Source: Anastrepha obliqua (lineage: Eukaryota; Arthropoda; Insecta; Diptera; Tephritidae). Taken from it: a stretch of DNA of 64,000 nucleotides. The notes beneath the pieces were generated by a model. That model saw nothing but the letters and a program-made list of their open reading frames with translations. It did no database searches and was not told the DNA's origin. Location: the NCBI RefSeq assembly GCF_027943255.1, contig NC_072895.1:40212001-40276000 (forward strand). Direction: 5' to 3'. The number at the start of each line of letters is the position of its first letter. The stretch's first letter is position 1. Below, piece after piece: positions 36,191 to 48,234 of this stretch. Made by a program: the position numbers and the translations under genes.

Positions 36191-36224
<34 letters not shown>

Positions 36225-37499
36225 TCCATAGGTTGCAGGGAGGAACAAAGAGCCACATATACATACAAATTTTGTGAGGAATATAATTCAATATTTCGAT
36301 TTTTATTTGCTTACAACGGCAAAGCAAATGAAACTCTATGAAGGTGTATGAATATTATTTAGTATACAACTCCATTAGAAAATATATCATATTTTTAAAA
36401 TTAAATCTAAGCCTTGGCAAGCCACAACCGCCCAAAACGGAAGGTTAAGAGGAAAATTAAAATTCTGAATAATTAAAAAATTCTCCACCATTCCATTTCC
36501 ATATCAATTTTCACGCCAATGCCACACGAAAAATACATTAATGTAGGAAAATCAACAATTACGTGATTAGTATTTTATTGTTTAATTTTTAAAATTTGTG
36601 TATCTCCATATATGTGAATAGGCCCTTAAAATATCCAGCACACACACAACATCATCAGCCACTTTATTTATGAGGTACCAAGAACTCACTTCTATTAGAT
36701 ATTCCAGCCTGTAGCAAATTGATCGGACAAGTCTTTCGACACAACACACGACCGAGCGAAAGGTAAAGGAATGCTGCTTATCAACACACTTAAGGCTAAG
36801 TAAAAGCGGAAATGATTCATCATCAAAGAAGACACTATGTATAACAAACAAAATACCAGCGGATCCTGCACAGCAGCAGCCGAAAAAAATGAGCAAACAA
36901 TAACAACCACCAGTCGGAACAATGTCGAGCAAGTTGTTTTTCATTTCGGTTATTCGAGCTCATTACGATACGATGTGCATTGTTATTTGTATTTATGTTT
37001 GTGTATGCACGTGCAGGTGTGCGTGTACGTGTGCAGGTTTTGTTGATTGTTCTTTAAGTGCAGCAAATGCAATACAAGTACTTAATCACATTGTTTTGTT
37101 GTAAATGGCGTTAACATATTTAGAGTGGCGCATAGAAGTTGTAGAGAACATACACACGCTAATACATACATATAAAATGCTACATATGCAAGTATTGGGT
37201 CCTTCGAAAGTGACGCCGAGATGTTAGTAGTGAATAATTCTTTTACGCGACCTTTTTTGTATGCCATCTTAAAATTGAAAATAAGTTCAGAATTGAGCTG
37301 GACGACAAGGTAAACTGGAGTACCCCTGCATTTGAAAGAATCTCCAGCAGTGTACCCTGCACTGGTACACAGATGGTTTAAAGACACCAGAAGGCAAAGG
37401 CCCTGGGACGGGCTAGAAGCAATCGTTCTGTGCCGATGGGTAATTTTCCAAGCATCTTCCGAGCGGATGTGTATGCCATCTAACTATACGCAAAAATTC
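35820..37499. other. cv-2 intron with ATT microsatellite
   Basis: A (TAT)n tract occupies 36191-36224. A 120-codon minus-strand frame (36582-36944) is cysteine- and leucine-rich but shows no similarity I recognise. Elsewhere nothing was identified. Confidence 0.45.
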
Positions 37500-38200
37500 A
37501 CTTCAACAGGAACTTCCGGAATGAATTAATTGTCATTCTGAACGACAGCCAGGCGTCACTCAAGGCTTTATGGTCTAGTGTGATTAAGTCCTAACGGGTT
37601 TTTGAGTGTATCGAGAAACTGAATCTGTTTGGAACGCATAGTCGCATCCCGCTAATTTGGGTCCTAAAATACAGACGCATAACTGGGAACGAAGTAGCGG
37701 TCACATCGGCAAAAGAGGCTGCAGCGTCGTTATTAATACGACCCGAGCCCTTCCTTGCTATGAGACAACACACCATCAAGGAGAAGCTTTGAAGTGAGGT
37801 TAGCTGGCACCAAACTATGAGGCTACGCCAGGCGAAATCCTTACTGAGGCGGATACAAACAAAAAGAGATTTAAAAAGCTCATAACTTTCTCCCACGATA
37901 AACTGCGAATGCTCACGAACATTCTCACCGGCTATTGTAGACTGCGCAGTCCTCTGCACATGATCGGCATATGGCCCACTGATTGTTGTTGTTTCTGCGA
38001 CTAATCCCAGAAGACTCCATTACACCTTCTCTTTGAATGCAGCGCTATAGCGCGGAGAAGGTTGAGACGTCTCGATCATTTACAGCCAATAGAAGACACA
38101 CATGCACGGCCCAACACAGCTATATATTATCTTAAGCTTTATAAGGGAACTAGGTCTGGATGAAATACTGTGTTGAGTATAGGGCACAAAAGACCATGAC
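37500..38200 (+). mobile_element. R1/I-type LINE fragment: RNase H and C-terminus
   Basis: Frames read ILNDSQASLKAL (RNase H active-site region, about 37533-37575), then LKYRRITGNEVAVTSAKEAA (the GNExAD-like block, about 37663-37720). The C-terminal cysteine/histidine segment follows, with TPLHLLFECSAIARRRLRRL (about 38017-38076). Stops interrupt it repeatedly. Confidence 0.65.
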
Positions 38201-38279
38201 ATCGATGCGCAAATCTCCAATAAATCTGAATCTAATATAATTGAATGTCATCTCTGTCAAGTGGGCAGTTATACAGTTT

Positions 38280-38640
38280 TAAACGATAGGAGAACGCTTT
38301 AAAATTATTGAAACTCATTATGAAAATGATTGATCTGGTCGAGAAAAGCTTATCGCAAGATTCGTAATATTTTTGGTGAAAATAATCGTTCGAATGAGTC
38401 GACAATTCAAAGTTTAGTGGAAAATTTTCAAAAAACTGGTTCTGTCGAGGGTAGAAAAAGGACTTGAGGTTGCTGAAATCGATATCTCGACTTTCTCAAC
38501 AATTAAGCTTTCATGAAGCGACGGAAACTGTTTGGCGGATTTTACCTGTGATCTTTGGTTGACATTTAAATGATGCCATTTTTCCACACATAATTGTTGA
38601 AAGCCATACTTGGACTTAAAATAGCGAAACCCGAAAGAAA
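38280..38640 (+). mobile_element. rosa-like transposase N-terminal fragment
   Basis: Reads GERFKIIETHYEN (about 38290-38330), then in another frame NNRSNESTIQSLVENFQKTG and SVEG (about 38382-38455), the HTH region of rosa-like transposases. Degraded sequence follows to about 38640. It is 3'-truncated. Confidence 0.6.
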
Positions 38641-39169
38641 CTAAATTTTTACATGTTTTTTTGCTTTTTTATTTTAAAACAGCAACTAGGCGCGTCTTTT
38701 GGAAGACCCTTTATAAGCATATATGTATGTATGCATGTACGTATGTGCATGCCTTAACTCAGTAACTACCTCAATGGTGGCTTGGTAGTCAGTCTTTTCG
38801 ACTGGCCATTCTTAAAATGCACCAACCAAATCGCAGAGAAGAAGAAACAATGCCTTTCAAAAACAAACAAAATTCCGAAGAATAGAAAGGTTTGTACAGA
38901 AGTATGTAAGAAGGAGGAGGAGGAGTAGGCGGAATAGGAGGTAATAAAAGATCAGAGGACCGCCTGGTGAGACCACCTGCATGGCAGTGGCGGTGGCGTT
39001 ACAAACTTGTGTATGCTGTAGCGTACGCCCTCATCCTCCTGCTTCTTTTCCAAGGGTCAGCATGGTCAGTATTCGCATAGCATTGCGTATAAGAATCTTT
39101 ATTATTATACATATAAGTGCATAAGTACAGTGGCAGATAGGTTGATAGCAACAGGCGAAAAGTGTTCAA

Positions 39170-39860
39170 GTTGAAGTTTTTTTTTCAATTACAATTACCA
39201 AACGATCCCAAGAAGAACTCTCTCTTGTCTACCCAAAATGGTGAATCTACGTCTGAATAGAACAGGACAATGGCATAGGAGGTGCGACATCGTCTCTTTC
39301 TCTTCCTCAGCTAGACAGCTTCTACAGAAGTCATGTGCTTGCACACCCATCCTTTGAGCGTGTCCATCTATTAGACAGTGCCGTTTTTTAGCTTATTTGG
39401 GCTAAGCAGATATTCTGTGCCGTAATGGGTTGGTGCGTGACTACTATTCGGAATTCAGAGAGAACGTAGGTTCGAATCTCGGTGAAACAATGAAGAAAAA
39501 CATTTTTCTAATAGCCGTCGCCCCTCAGTAGCCAATGGCAAACCTTCATTTGTGGAAGAAAATCAAGACGCACGCCAGAAATAAGAGGAGGAGCTCTGCC
39601 AAACACCCAAAAAGGAATATACATATATTCTCTGTCTCTAGGATTGAAAGTCGGTCACTATTGTCGGACGATTCTACAGGTGGTTTCATTACGCCATCTT
39701 TCATTCGTTGCTCAAAGATAAGTAGCTAACATGGCTGTAAGGGCATGCCAATGTCATTGTCTGTGTAGTCAACTTGGTGTCGAGTTTCGCTAGTTCAACG
39801 ACCCTAAAGTTACCCTCAATGTCACAACGGCCAGGTACGCATTTTACCTTTAGGTGAAAT
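39170..39860 (-). mobile_element. R1/I-type LINE fragment, split by a SINE
   Basis: On the minus strand, 39860-39640 reads through an ELAKLDTK-like block and NDIGMPLQPC (end of the RNase H domain). After the SINE, 39390-39170 reads HDFCRSCLAEEEKETMSHLL and CHCPVLFRR, the C-terminal zinc-knuckle-like segment. The two parts are contiguous in the LINE, so the SINE at 39418-39630 was inserted later. Confidence 0.65.
39418..39630 (+). repeat. tRNA-derived SINE copy nested in a LINE, internally deleted
   Basis: The head carries GTAATGGGTTGGTGCGTGAC and GTAGGTTCGAATCTCGGTG. The central body is deleted, so the copy jumps from the AATGGCAAACCTTC region to CATTTGTGGAAGAAAATCAA. It ends near GGAATATACATATATTC. 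Confidence 0.8.
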
Positions 39861-40699
39861 GACTCAGCCATCCATTAAGAGATGTGCGACACTTCATGGC
39901 TAGCTTGGAGGTTGCCGACTATTTTGTGAATGAAATGGAAACGAAGAGAAAAAAATCAAGAGAAATAAGCTCGTCTGTTCTGTATAGAGCCACCTTAAGA
40001 TTTTTTCTCATAAGTTTCTTTTTAAGAAGTTTTATAAAACCAGAAAAATCGTTCTTCAGTGCGACTTGATTAGCCCCGAAATGACATATATTGAGAATAT
40101 CTACTCGTTTAATTGTGTGGATAGTAGGCAAAGAAAATAAATTCGTATACTAAGTTAAGAATCTAAATTAACATGAACCACTGCTCCAACTGTGAAGAAG
40201 GAATGAACCCCATTAATAGACACTTAAAGAAACCTTTAGACAGGAAAGTCGCTCCGCTTAAGTAAGTTTGCTGAAAAAGTCTACCTTTTCTTAACTCGTA
40301 GCTAAAGCCAATTGAAATCACTACTATCTTAAATTCAATTTCATATTCATTTAGACTAGTGTCTCAAAGTCGAGCAGATGTCTAACTATTGCACCAAAAG
40401 TCGAGAATATTACATTAAGATCCAAACTGGAAAAGGATTTCAAACGGTATTTCACCGAACCCATATATACAGAATTTTATCAAAATCCATTTAAAACTAT
40501 GATATTGATGATATTGATTTTTTATATTTCAAGATCTATCTCTCACTCTCTCACTCTCTCTCTCTCTCTCTCTATCTTTTCCCTCTTTTTCTACACACCT
40601 GTTTATATATTTCTGTTATATTAAATAGCCTTCGCAACTAGTAAGTAAGTAGAGATATCTAACAAATAATAATAATAATTAAATAATATTTAAATGTGC
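39861..40699. other. cv-2 intron with CT microsatellite
   Basis: CT-rich microsatellite at about 40540-40575. No gene was identified. Confidence 0.45.
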
Positions 40700-41060
40700 A
40701 GAATTTCGCGAAATCGGAATGAAACTGAAAAGGGATCTTTTAAAGCGAAGTCTCCTTTCCCATTCTCGAATGTCACTAACCTCCCGAACGATATTTTCGT
40801 TTGGAGCTGAGATGATCGCTGGGTTTGTTTCATAGACTTTATTTTTTAAGAAAAAGTCCATAGTGGTAAGATTGGGCGACCTGGGTGACCAGGATATGTC
40901 ATCAAAAGAGCTTATCAGTTTGTTATGGCAGAAATCATGCAGTACCACCATGACCTATGTGGCCGCTGATAAGAGACACCGTGGACAATTTTCAAAAAAA
41001 TATGGTTCAGTTATTTCACTACTTGACAATGTACACCAAACCATCGCTTTTGGACTGTGA
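40700..41060 (-). mobile_element. rosa-like transposase fragment, C-terminal
   Basis: On the minus strand: DISWSPRSPNLTTMDFFL (about 40895-40842), then KNKVYETNPAIISAPNENIV, the same block as the fragment at 17.5 kb. It is broken at both ends. The family's Trp-Gly after FFL is lost by a small deletion. Confidence 0.6.
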
Positions 41061-41229
41061 AGCGGCTGTTGATGTTTTAATAATCGGTTATGTCCTTCAG
41101 GTGACCAATAACGGGAATTTTGCTTATTTATACTTCAACTTCAATGAAAATGAATATATCATATAAAATAATCGCTCCTACATAGTCTTGCAGGCATTTC
41201 AGACAGAACACTTAGGGAACGTGGGGTCA

Positions 41230-41790
41230 AGTGAGATATTAATATTTGCTCCGAAAGTCAAGCCGCGATCAAGGCTCTGACGACGCCGTGGTGCAGATCC
41301 AAACTAATCAGCACCGGTAAGGAGGAGGTAAAATCTCTTAGGTGTGCAGGTAATATTTAACTGATCCATGACATAAAAACAAAGAGGGAAATCAAATTGC
41401 TGATGACCTTCCTAGGAAGGGGACTGAATTGGTCTCAGAGACCTCCTACACGGTCATCGGCATCCGCCTGATAGCTGTCAACGGGGAATTGCACAACTTA
41501 TTTCTCAGAAAAGTTCAGATCTCGATCTCGAAAACCCTACAGTAGAAGGAGGGTTCCACGGCATTCAATTTCCAAACTCGTAACTGTGTTTATCGGTCAT
41601 TAAACGATTGGCACACACGCGGAAAGGCTAGGTTTACCATATAACTCCCATTGTAAAAGCTGTGGGGACTTTTCAGAGAAGGAGACTGTTGTATCTGTAA
41701 ATGTCGGGGTTTGGCAGCCAGATGATTAAGGTCACTGGGCTGGAGCAGTGCGCTAACCTAAATCCCATCAATCTTCTCCATGACGTCAAC
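41230..41790 (+). mobile_element. R1/I-type LINE fragment: RNase H and C-terminus
   Basis: Frames read NICSESQAAIKALTT (about 41240-41285), then LPRKGTELVSET, and near the end ETVVCKCRGLAARRLRSLG after shifts (about 41685-41740). Typical LINE C-terminal order, heavily degraded. Confidence 0.6.
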
Positions 41791-42539
41791 ACCTCTGGTT
41801 GGCTGTAGATATCTGTCTGTTGGAGGTCTTACAATGGCACCAAAACGGCGCTTTAGTGTTACTTGGGAGTGCCAGACCTACCTGCCTAATCCTTAGACTT
41901 AAGCGCTCGCATGCTTTGAATTTTGAAGGGGGGCAGTCAAAGATCTTTCCCCAATATCTCCCGCGCACGGACTGACGCGGATTATCGTGCAAATTTATAG
42001 TGACGAGTTGAATAGTTTCATTTGTCCATGATGTCCGGCTGAGTCCCGGCCGTAAGCTGTTTGCCACCGAACTTATTGCCCGGAACCTTCGCATCCATAA
42101 CGAATCAAATCTTTATTTAGGGCATCATCTACGATTGTTGCACACGAATCATTGGCCTGGAAATACGCTTCGATTGCGAACGCACGTTGTTCACCCGTCC
42201 ACCGTGACATAGTGACAAAATAATTCGTACGAATAAACAAGCTAACGCGGACCCCCGCTCATATGCTCTACGATTAGGAGCAAACTGTAAATTTAAAGCC
42301 CAATTATAACACTGGCCGTAAAGTAAACATTTAAAATATGAATCGAATCGGACTATAAACAATTTTTTTTAATATCACGACATCAGCACCACCTGGTGAG
42401 AAAAAACGCATGCTGCACTGCTTTCAAACAAAAAATAATGAAGTGATGACATAAATCAATTTATATATAAATATGATCTGCGAAAGGAACCTACTTTATA
42501 AAAAACCTTCCAAAACTTATCACAAAAAAACAAAAAAAA
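41791..42539. other. cv-2 intron, unassigned
   Basis: A 102-codon minus-strand frame (41786-42094) and a 77-codon one (42129-42362) lie here. Neither resembles a family I know. Confidence 0.4.
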
Positions 42540-43340
42540 TAGATCCAAACATACAATGAGGCAAAGCGTTTATAATAATATTAAAGCCACTGCATATTTG
42601 TATGTGAAGGAAGGCATGCTATGGCATTCAGTTGGAACGGCAGAGATATCCATCCATCCACGCGGAATGAAAACATCACAAAAAATGCTAGCGCCAGCTA
42701 AGAAGCGCCGTAATTACCGAATGATGTTGGCAACAAAAACAAAAACAAGAACAAGAATACTTATAACAGCGGCAGAGGTAAAAGAAAAAGGCGATCTTCG
42801 ACATGGCAATGCCAATGGCGGAAAGTAAAAACTCGACACGCTACATGACACAAGTAGAAACAACAGCAGAAGAAGTAGGAGGAGAAGAAGAACGCATTGT
42901 CCGGTATTTTTGGCTGCATGCTGGCCACAGACCGACTGCACGCCGGAGATGCTTATCGCCCTACCGTCCAGACAGTAGTGCAGCAAAACGTTCAGAAACG
43001 CAATCGAACCGCAATCAAAACACTGGAGGTGAAGGAGGAGGTAAGTGAGAGAGTTCTAGCTGTGGTTGTGGCGGCGGATGCAGGCCAGCATAATGAAGCC
43101 GTGCAACGGTTCACAATCGGTTCTTTGGTTAGGTGATTCTGAGAAAAGGGCCAAGTGCGTGATTTAGGACTTTACAGAGACGCAGCATAGCGCCGAGCAG
43201 TGTGTGGCAGGCAACGATAATAAAACCAAGGAAGAAGCACAAAAATTGCAACGATAACTCAGTAACAGTAACAGCAACAAAAACAGCAAACAATTTTGTC
43301 ATTCATTTGTTAGCAATGCTTACTTTTTTACGACTTCGTG
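42540..43340. other. non-repetitive purine-rich island in the cv-2 intron
   Basis: The plus strand is rich in CAA, GAA and GGA triplets and has open frames at 42556-42828 and 42803-43048. The second ends across a near-consensus donor (GGAGGAG/GTAAGTGAG at about 43033-43048). No protein similarity is recognised. This could be an exon of a nested plus-strand gene or RNA, or intronic regulatory sequence; the simple-sequence bias alone could also produce the frames. Confidence 0.35.
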
Positions 43341-44223
43341 TTTTTGGACTCTGCCTCTCGCAGGTTCATTTGTGCGGAAATCAATGAAATATAATTCTTC
43401 GATACTTTTACATTTTTGATGGTTCGCTTGTAAAGCAATTAAGTCGACATTATGTGGCAATGAAGCTAATGAGGTGCCGATATGAAAACGTGAGCGGCGC
43501 GAGCTGTTGAAATTTCATATAAATATCTTTATACTACAATGCCCATATTGCAATAACAGCTGATCAAATCGGATGAGCAAAAAATCGAATAGGGTGTTCA
43601 GGAGGTTGGGATAGTGCCGCTCTCAAACATTGAAGGACCTTTTTTAATTTTTGACTCCATGGCCTTGTTAAGCGAAGGAAAGCATGAATTTTGAAGGCAA
43701 ATACATAGTACTTAAGGAGCATTAGGCCACTGAAATATTCAATGTGCAAGGAATTGCAAGATTTGTGACCTGCCTACATCGCTAAATCTTTTTGTAGGTC
43801 TATCATGTAAATGGATAGGAAAGATAATTCCTGAATAATTACAGTTCTTCCAATGCAAAGGGGGGTTACATATATATGTGGCTTAATTAAGATTAGAGAT
43901 CAATATGTACTTCTAGGTACAATTTTTCACAGGTGAAAGAAAGATGGTGCCGACCATTATTCAGATTGAAGTTCCCACGAAGTGGCTGGATGCAATAGAA
44001 TAAATTGGAATGAAGCGAGAGAGAGAGGGAAAGGACCTAGGCACCATGCCTATAGTTCTACTCCAAACAGAATTCATAGATGTTCAAAGAGGAACACGAT
44101 TACTAGATATTCAGTCGAAAGATAAGCTTGCCTTCAGTGGCGGAAGCGGGCTCTTGTGGGCATCGAGCGGGCCTTATAGGTGCGCACGCCCTTCGTGAGG
44201 TGGCTGCGTGATTGCGAATTTTT
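43341..44223. other. cv-2 intron, nothing identified
   Basis: Mixed-composition sequence without recognised features. Confidence 0.4.
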
Positions 44224-44335
44224 GGCGCGCGTCTAGATGTTTTCCTCCAAATGGAGAAACGTACAGTTTTATACCGCTTCAAAGCGGATTTTCGTATGTA
44301 ATAACTCTGCATTGCGAGAGAGCGTCGATATGAAA
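44224..44335 (-). repeat. SINE body fragment
   Basis: A minus-strand fragment of the SINE body, with segments equivalent to TCCAAATGGAGAAACGTACA and GTTTTATACCGCTTC. It lacks the tRNA-like head and is inverted relative to the next copy. Confidence 0.55.
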
Positions 44336-44448
44336 CGAGTAATATCTTTTGAATATCAAACACGAAGGCTATTGCTTCGCGTTTTTTGGCGGAAGTTTCA
44401 GATAGAAAGCTAGCCCAGCCATCCCACTTTTTAAAGGGCGGTAAGTAC

Positions 44449-44735
44449 CGGCCGCCGTAGCCGAATGTGATTACTATTCGCGAGCACGTTGGTTCGAAGC
44501 TCCGTGCATGAAACAGCAAAATGATAGAAAAAGTTTGTCTAATAAGAAAAAGTTTGTCTAATAGCATTTTCCCCTCGACAGGAAATGGTAAGCCCGCCAC
44601 TATATTTCCGCCACGAAAAAGCTTCTCATAAAAAAAAAATCTGTCGTTCAGAGTCGACTTAAGTCCAAACCCCAAATGGGGGAGGACGAGCTCGGCCAAA
44701 CACCAGATAAAGGGTGTAGGCGCCAATTATATTTA
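44449..44735 (+). repeat. tRNA-derived SINE copy with a local duplication
   Basis: Head CGGCCGCCGTAGCCGAATGT with a damaged A-box spacer, B-box-like GGTTCGAAGCTCCGTGC, body and full tail ending GGCGCCAATTATAT. The segment AGAAAAAGTTTGTCTAATA is duplicated in tandem at about 44526-44566. Confidence 0.8.
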
Positions 44736-44778
44736 TAACCTCTTATGGGATGGGACGGCCAAATATATACATATATAT

Positions 44779-45860
44779 ATGGGATGGGGGAATAAGTTCA
44801 TAGCGTTTTCATATTTTCTTTTATTTTATTGTACAACGATTTGTTTGCTGTTCGGCGAAGGGTAAGCATTTATTCGATAAAACTCTTTCTGCTCTACAAA
44901 ATTATGTTAATTGTATTTGTGAGTTATTTGATTTTTTATTAGTTTTGAGGCTTAGAAATGGAATATCCAGGAGGCAAAAATCAACATTTTCGATAACTAC
45001 TCTTCTTTGCTTTTCATTGAGGTCAAAAAGCTGCCAGAGCAACCGGGGACTTATGCGACGTGTATGGAGAAGGTGACATAGGTGAGCATCGAAACCATTT
45101 GCCAATGGTTCGACTTTGACGGCGACTTTGAATTGGCAGAAAAAATGTACTGCGATCATAAAACCGTCTTCAATCACCTTCCTTCAATGGGATTTACTGA
45201 AAAATTGGGAGCCTGGGTGCCTTACGAGCTCAACAAAAAAAAACAAAGAATGTCGCCTTCAAATTTCTGCTCAGCATCTTGCCCACCATCGAGCAACACG
45301 TGGTCATCATAAACAGCGCTTTTTGTACCGAATCGTCACGGGAGATGAGAAATGCCACGAAGCAAAGAAAAGAGTGGGCCAAGTCAGAGAGTCAAGTCCA
45401 ATCTTCGTCCAAAGAAGGTCATGCTATGTGTTTGGTGGGACTGGGAGAGCATGGTGGTACTGGGATATGCTCGAAAATAATGCCACGGTTAACAATGAGC
45501 TCTACATTTCCCAGCTAAACCGCGTGAATGAGGCTATTCAACTGAAAAGTGCTGATTACCATGGTCAAACCATAGTCCTTTACGACAACGGCAGGCCACA
45601 TGTTGCACAAGTCGTTAAAGCCGCACTCCCAGAGTTCGAATGGAGGTTCTTCAGCATCCGTCGTGTTCTCCAACTGATTACCATCTATTCCGCTCCCTGT
45701 CAAACCATATGTAGGGCGTTACCTTCGATAACAAAGAGGTCCTTAAAAACTTACTCAACAACTTCTTTGACACGAGACCAGGCGATTTTTGGCGGAAGTG
45801 CTACGAAATTATTCCCAAAATTAATATTTGACATTTATTTGCGGAAAATTTGACTGTATT
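44779..45860 (+). mobile_element. degenerate mariner element with left end only
   Basis: A terminal-repeat-like start (GGGGGAATAAGTTCATAGCG at about 44785-44804) is followed by transposase pieces. These are AEKMYCDHKTVFNHLPSMGF and GAWVPYELN (45082 frame), then FLYRIVTGDEK (about 45320), MLENNATVNNELY, and IVLYDNGRPHVAQVVKAALP (about 45568-45630). The third-Asp region is shifted out of frame (near PTDYHL-type sequence at about 45670). No right TIR was found. It is a separate, older mariner from the one at 33.9 kb. Confidence 0.75.
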
Positions 45861-46829
45861 CCTAAGTATTCCAACACTTCCATTGCTTTCTAAATAATCA
45901 AAATTTTCTAGTTTAAACCAATAGCAAACTTTTTAAAGCAATGACTATAACATTTAATTAACAATATGAAATATGTAAGTATGTATGCATGTATACGAGC
46001 ATTCACATATTTATCTTTAACTCAAAGAGCTCCAACGACCTTATCATATTTGTTGCGCGGCCACTAAGGCTTCAACAAACACATCTTTATGAACTTTTTA
46101 TGAAAATATGTGCATACCATCCATATGCAATTAAGTAGACAGTTGACTTCATAAAAAGTGACGTTGTTTATCTTTTTGTTTAGAGATCTGGTAGGCGTGA
46201 CATTTAGTTCCGCGAAACTGTTAATACTAGATTAGCACTCTAATCTACGAAGTGAAGAAGAGCCGGGCATTGTTTGTTGATAAAAAGTATAATAACTAAA
46301 TAAATATGTAAATATATGTAAGTGATTTACAAAGTAACGCAAATACAACAATGAAAAAATAAGCATAAGAATTTAAAGTATTTCATTTTGTAATCATATG
46401 CATATACAAACATATGTGTGTTTGCATGGAGGAATATATTCACTTTTCAATATTTGGTTAGCAAATAAAAAATGTTCATGACATACATACATACATACAT
46501 ATGTAGGCACGAGGCGCCCCAAATACAAGTTTCTTTCTGAATCATTTCGACGCTAGCAACACTTTCCCGCTCCCGAACTAATAAAAGCTGGAAGGTGCGA
46601 TCCCGGCTAATCCAACTGATATGATTTCTGACAGCAAAAAGCGAATATAGGCAAGAAACACCAAAAAATTATTCGTTTTTAATTTATTCGAATTGATTCT
46701 AATTATTGAAGTATATGGCGCTTATATGAGAGATTAAAAACCCCTCATAACACTCATACTTACACAAGAATTGTGCAGGAATGAAAGTTGAAGCTGAATA
46801 TAGCCGCGAAGCGAGTTAAGTTTGACTTA
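45861..46829. other. cv-2 intron, nothing identified
   Basis: AT-rich, with a CATA microsatellite at about 46479-46500. Confidence 0.45.
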
Positions 46830-47620
46830 TAAAGTAATCAAGGGGCAGTGGTGACGCTCATGGAAACGAGCTGGTTGATGTGTTTGCTAACTTTGGAGTA
46901 TCACATACATAGGACCAACGTTAATTGTATATTCAATAAGAAGACAGTTGACTTGAGGTCAGCGAAGGCTATTAAATGGATAGATGCAACTGCAGAATAT
47001 CTAAGTGAAATTTCTTATCCTTCATAAGTGAAATTCATAAGAAATTCTTCATCAAATAAGACAGGTGGGATCTACAGCTCCTAATAAGACAGCATCTAAA
47101 CACGAGACGCGTTGCATAGCACAAGCACATGACCACCATAGGTATCAATAACAGCCCAATATGTATACTTTCGCATGGAAGAAAAATATCATACCGAGAA
47201 TTTTATATTAACTGAATGTGTTGATCGGCGTTTGCATATGTATATTGAGTTGGGAGGAAACTGGAAACTAGGTCTCTCATAAATCTCGGCCTAATCTAAA
47301 CTTCCATTAGTACATTAGTTGGCAGTATCAAGCACTGCCTATGTGCTTTCCCTCTAATGAGACCTGTCGCAGCTTCAGCCGCTCTTGCGGGAGCGTGACA
47401 TCGCTCTTTGAAATCTTCCTTCTTTAGATATTTAGCAGACTCAAAATCCGCAGCCAGCCATAATATTTCAGCGTTTGTTAGAAAGGCGAAATAATTTCAT
47501 TACATTACGAATTAGAGAAGAACTTGAGACCAAAACTAGTGGTATTACAATGAGCCTTGAGACTTAAGTGAGTCCCTCTACACTATCATGGAGAGAGCAA
47601 CCACTTTAACCTAACCACAT
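46830..47620 (+). mobile_element. probable LINE fragment: RNase H end and C-terminus
   Basis: Short frames read HGNELVDVFANFG (about 46858-46897), then a cysteine block SNETCRSFSRSCGSVTSL (about 47357-47410). A tail with ACTATCATGGAGAGAGCAAC near 47582 resembles R1/I-type LINE ends. The degradation is heavy. Confidence 0.45.
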
Positions 47621-48234
47621 CTTAGGTAGAGCTGGACTAAAGGCGGTCGGATATGTCAAAAATAGGCAAGTTATAAATATTATCTAATCCAAAACAGATT
47701 TTTCCCCAATTTTATTAGTGAATCAAGTGAGTTTAAAGAGAATCTTCCCCATTTTTTCCATCCTTTTATCCCCTCTTCAAATGCAATTTATTTTTTTTAT
47801 TTTTTTATAACTCAAGAAAGAAATCTATAACTTCAACTCAGATTTAAAATGTGTGTGGTAAATCAGTGAGTACTCGTATACAGTTTCTTAGCCTACGTGG
47901 TAAGTTGGTGTTACTTATTAAATTAGAGGCTCGAGGATTCAGATGAAAAGCAAGCCGGTTATTATATTTATGATTATCTAATTTTGCTAATTTCATCGAA
48001 TACAGTTAGTACTTTTAAATCTTGGTATATTGTTTCGTTACAGACATACCATGGTGCTTTTGTACATATGCGTAGTACTTTGAGTTGAAACCTTTGAATT
48101 ATTTCCATGTTTGCTTTATGAGCTCCGTACTGGCTTAAGTACAGATTTGTAAATAGATCAACATTTTGTTTTCCATTGATAATAGAAATGTTCGTTTAAG
48201 TAGCCAGTAAACTGAGGGAAGTTTTAAACACAGT
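47621..48234. other. cv-2 intron, nothing identified
   Basis: AT-rich sequence without recognised features. Confidence 0.45.

Noticed and set aside
36582..36944. 120-codon minus-strand frame
   Set aside because: No recognisable domain, no supporting splice or promoter context, and composition like random AT-rich sequence.
44103..44726. 207-codon minus-strand frame
   Set aside because: It is an open frame running through SINE sequence in the reverse orientation, not a gene.
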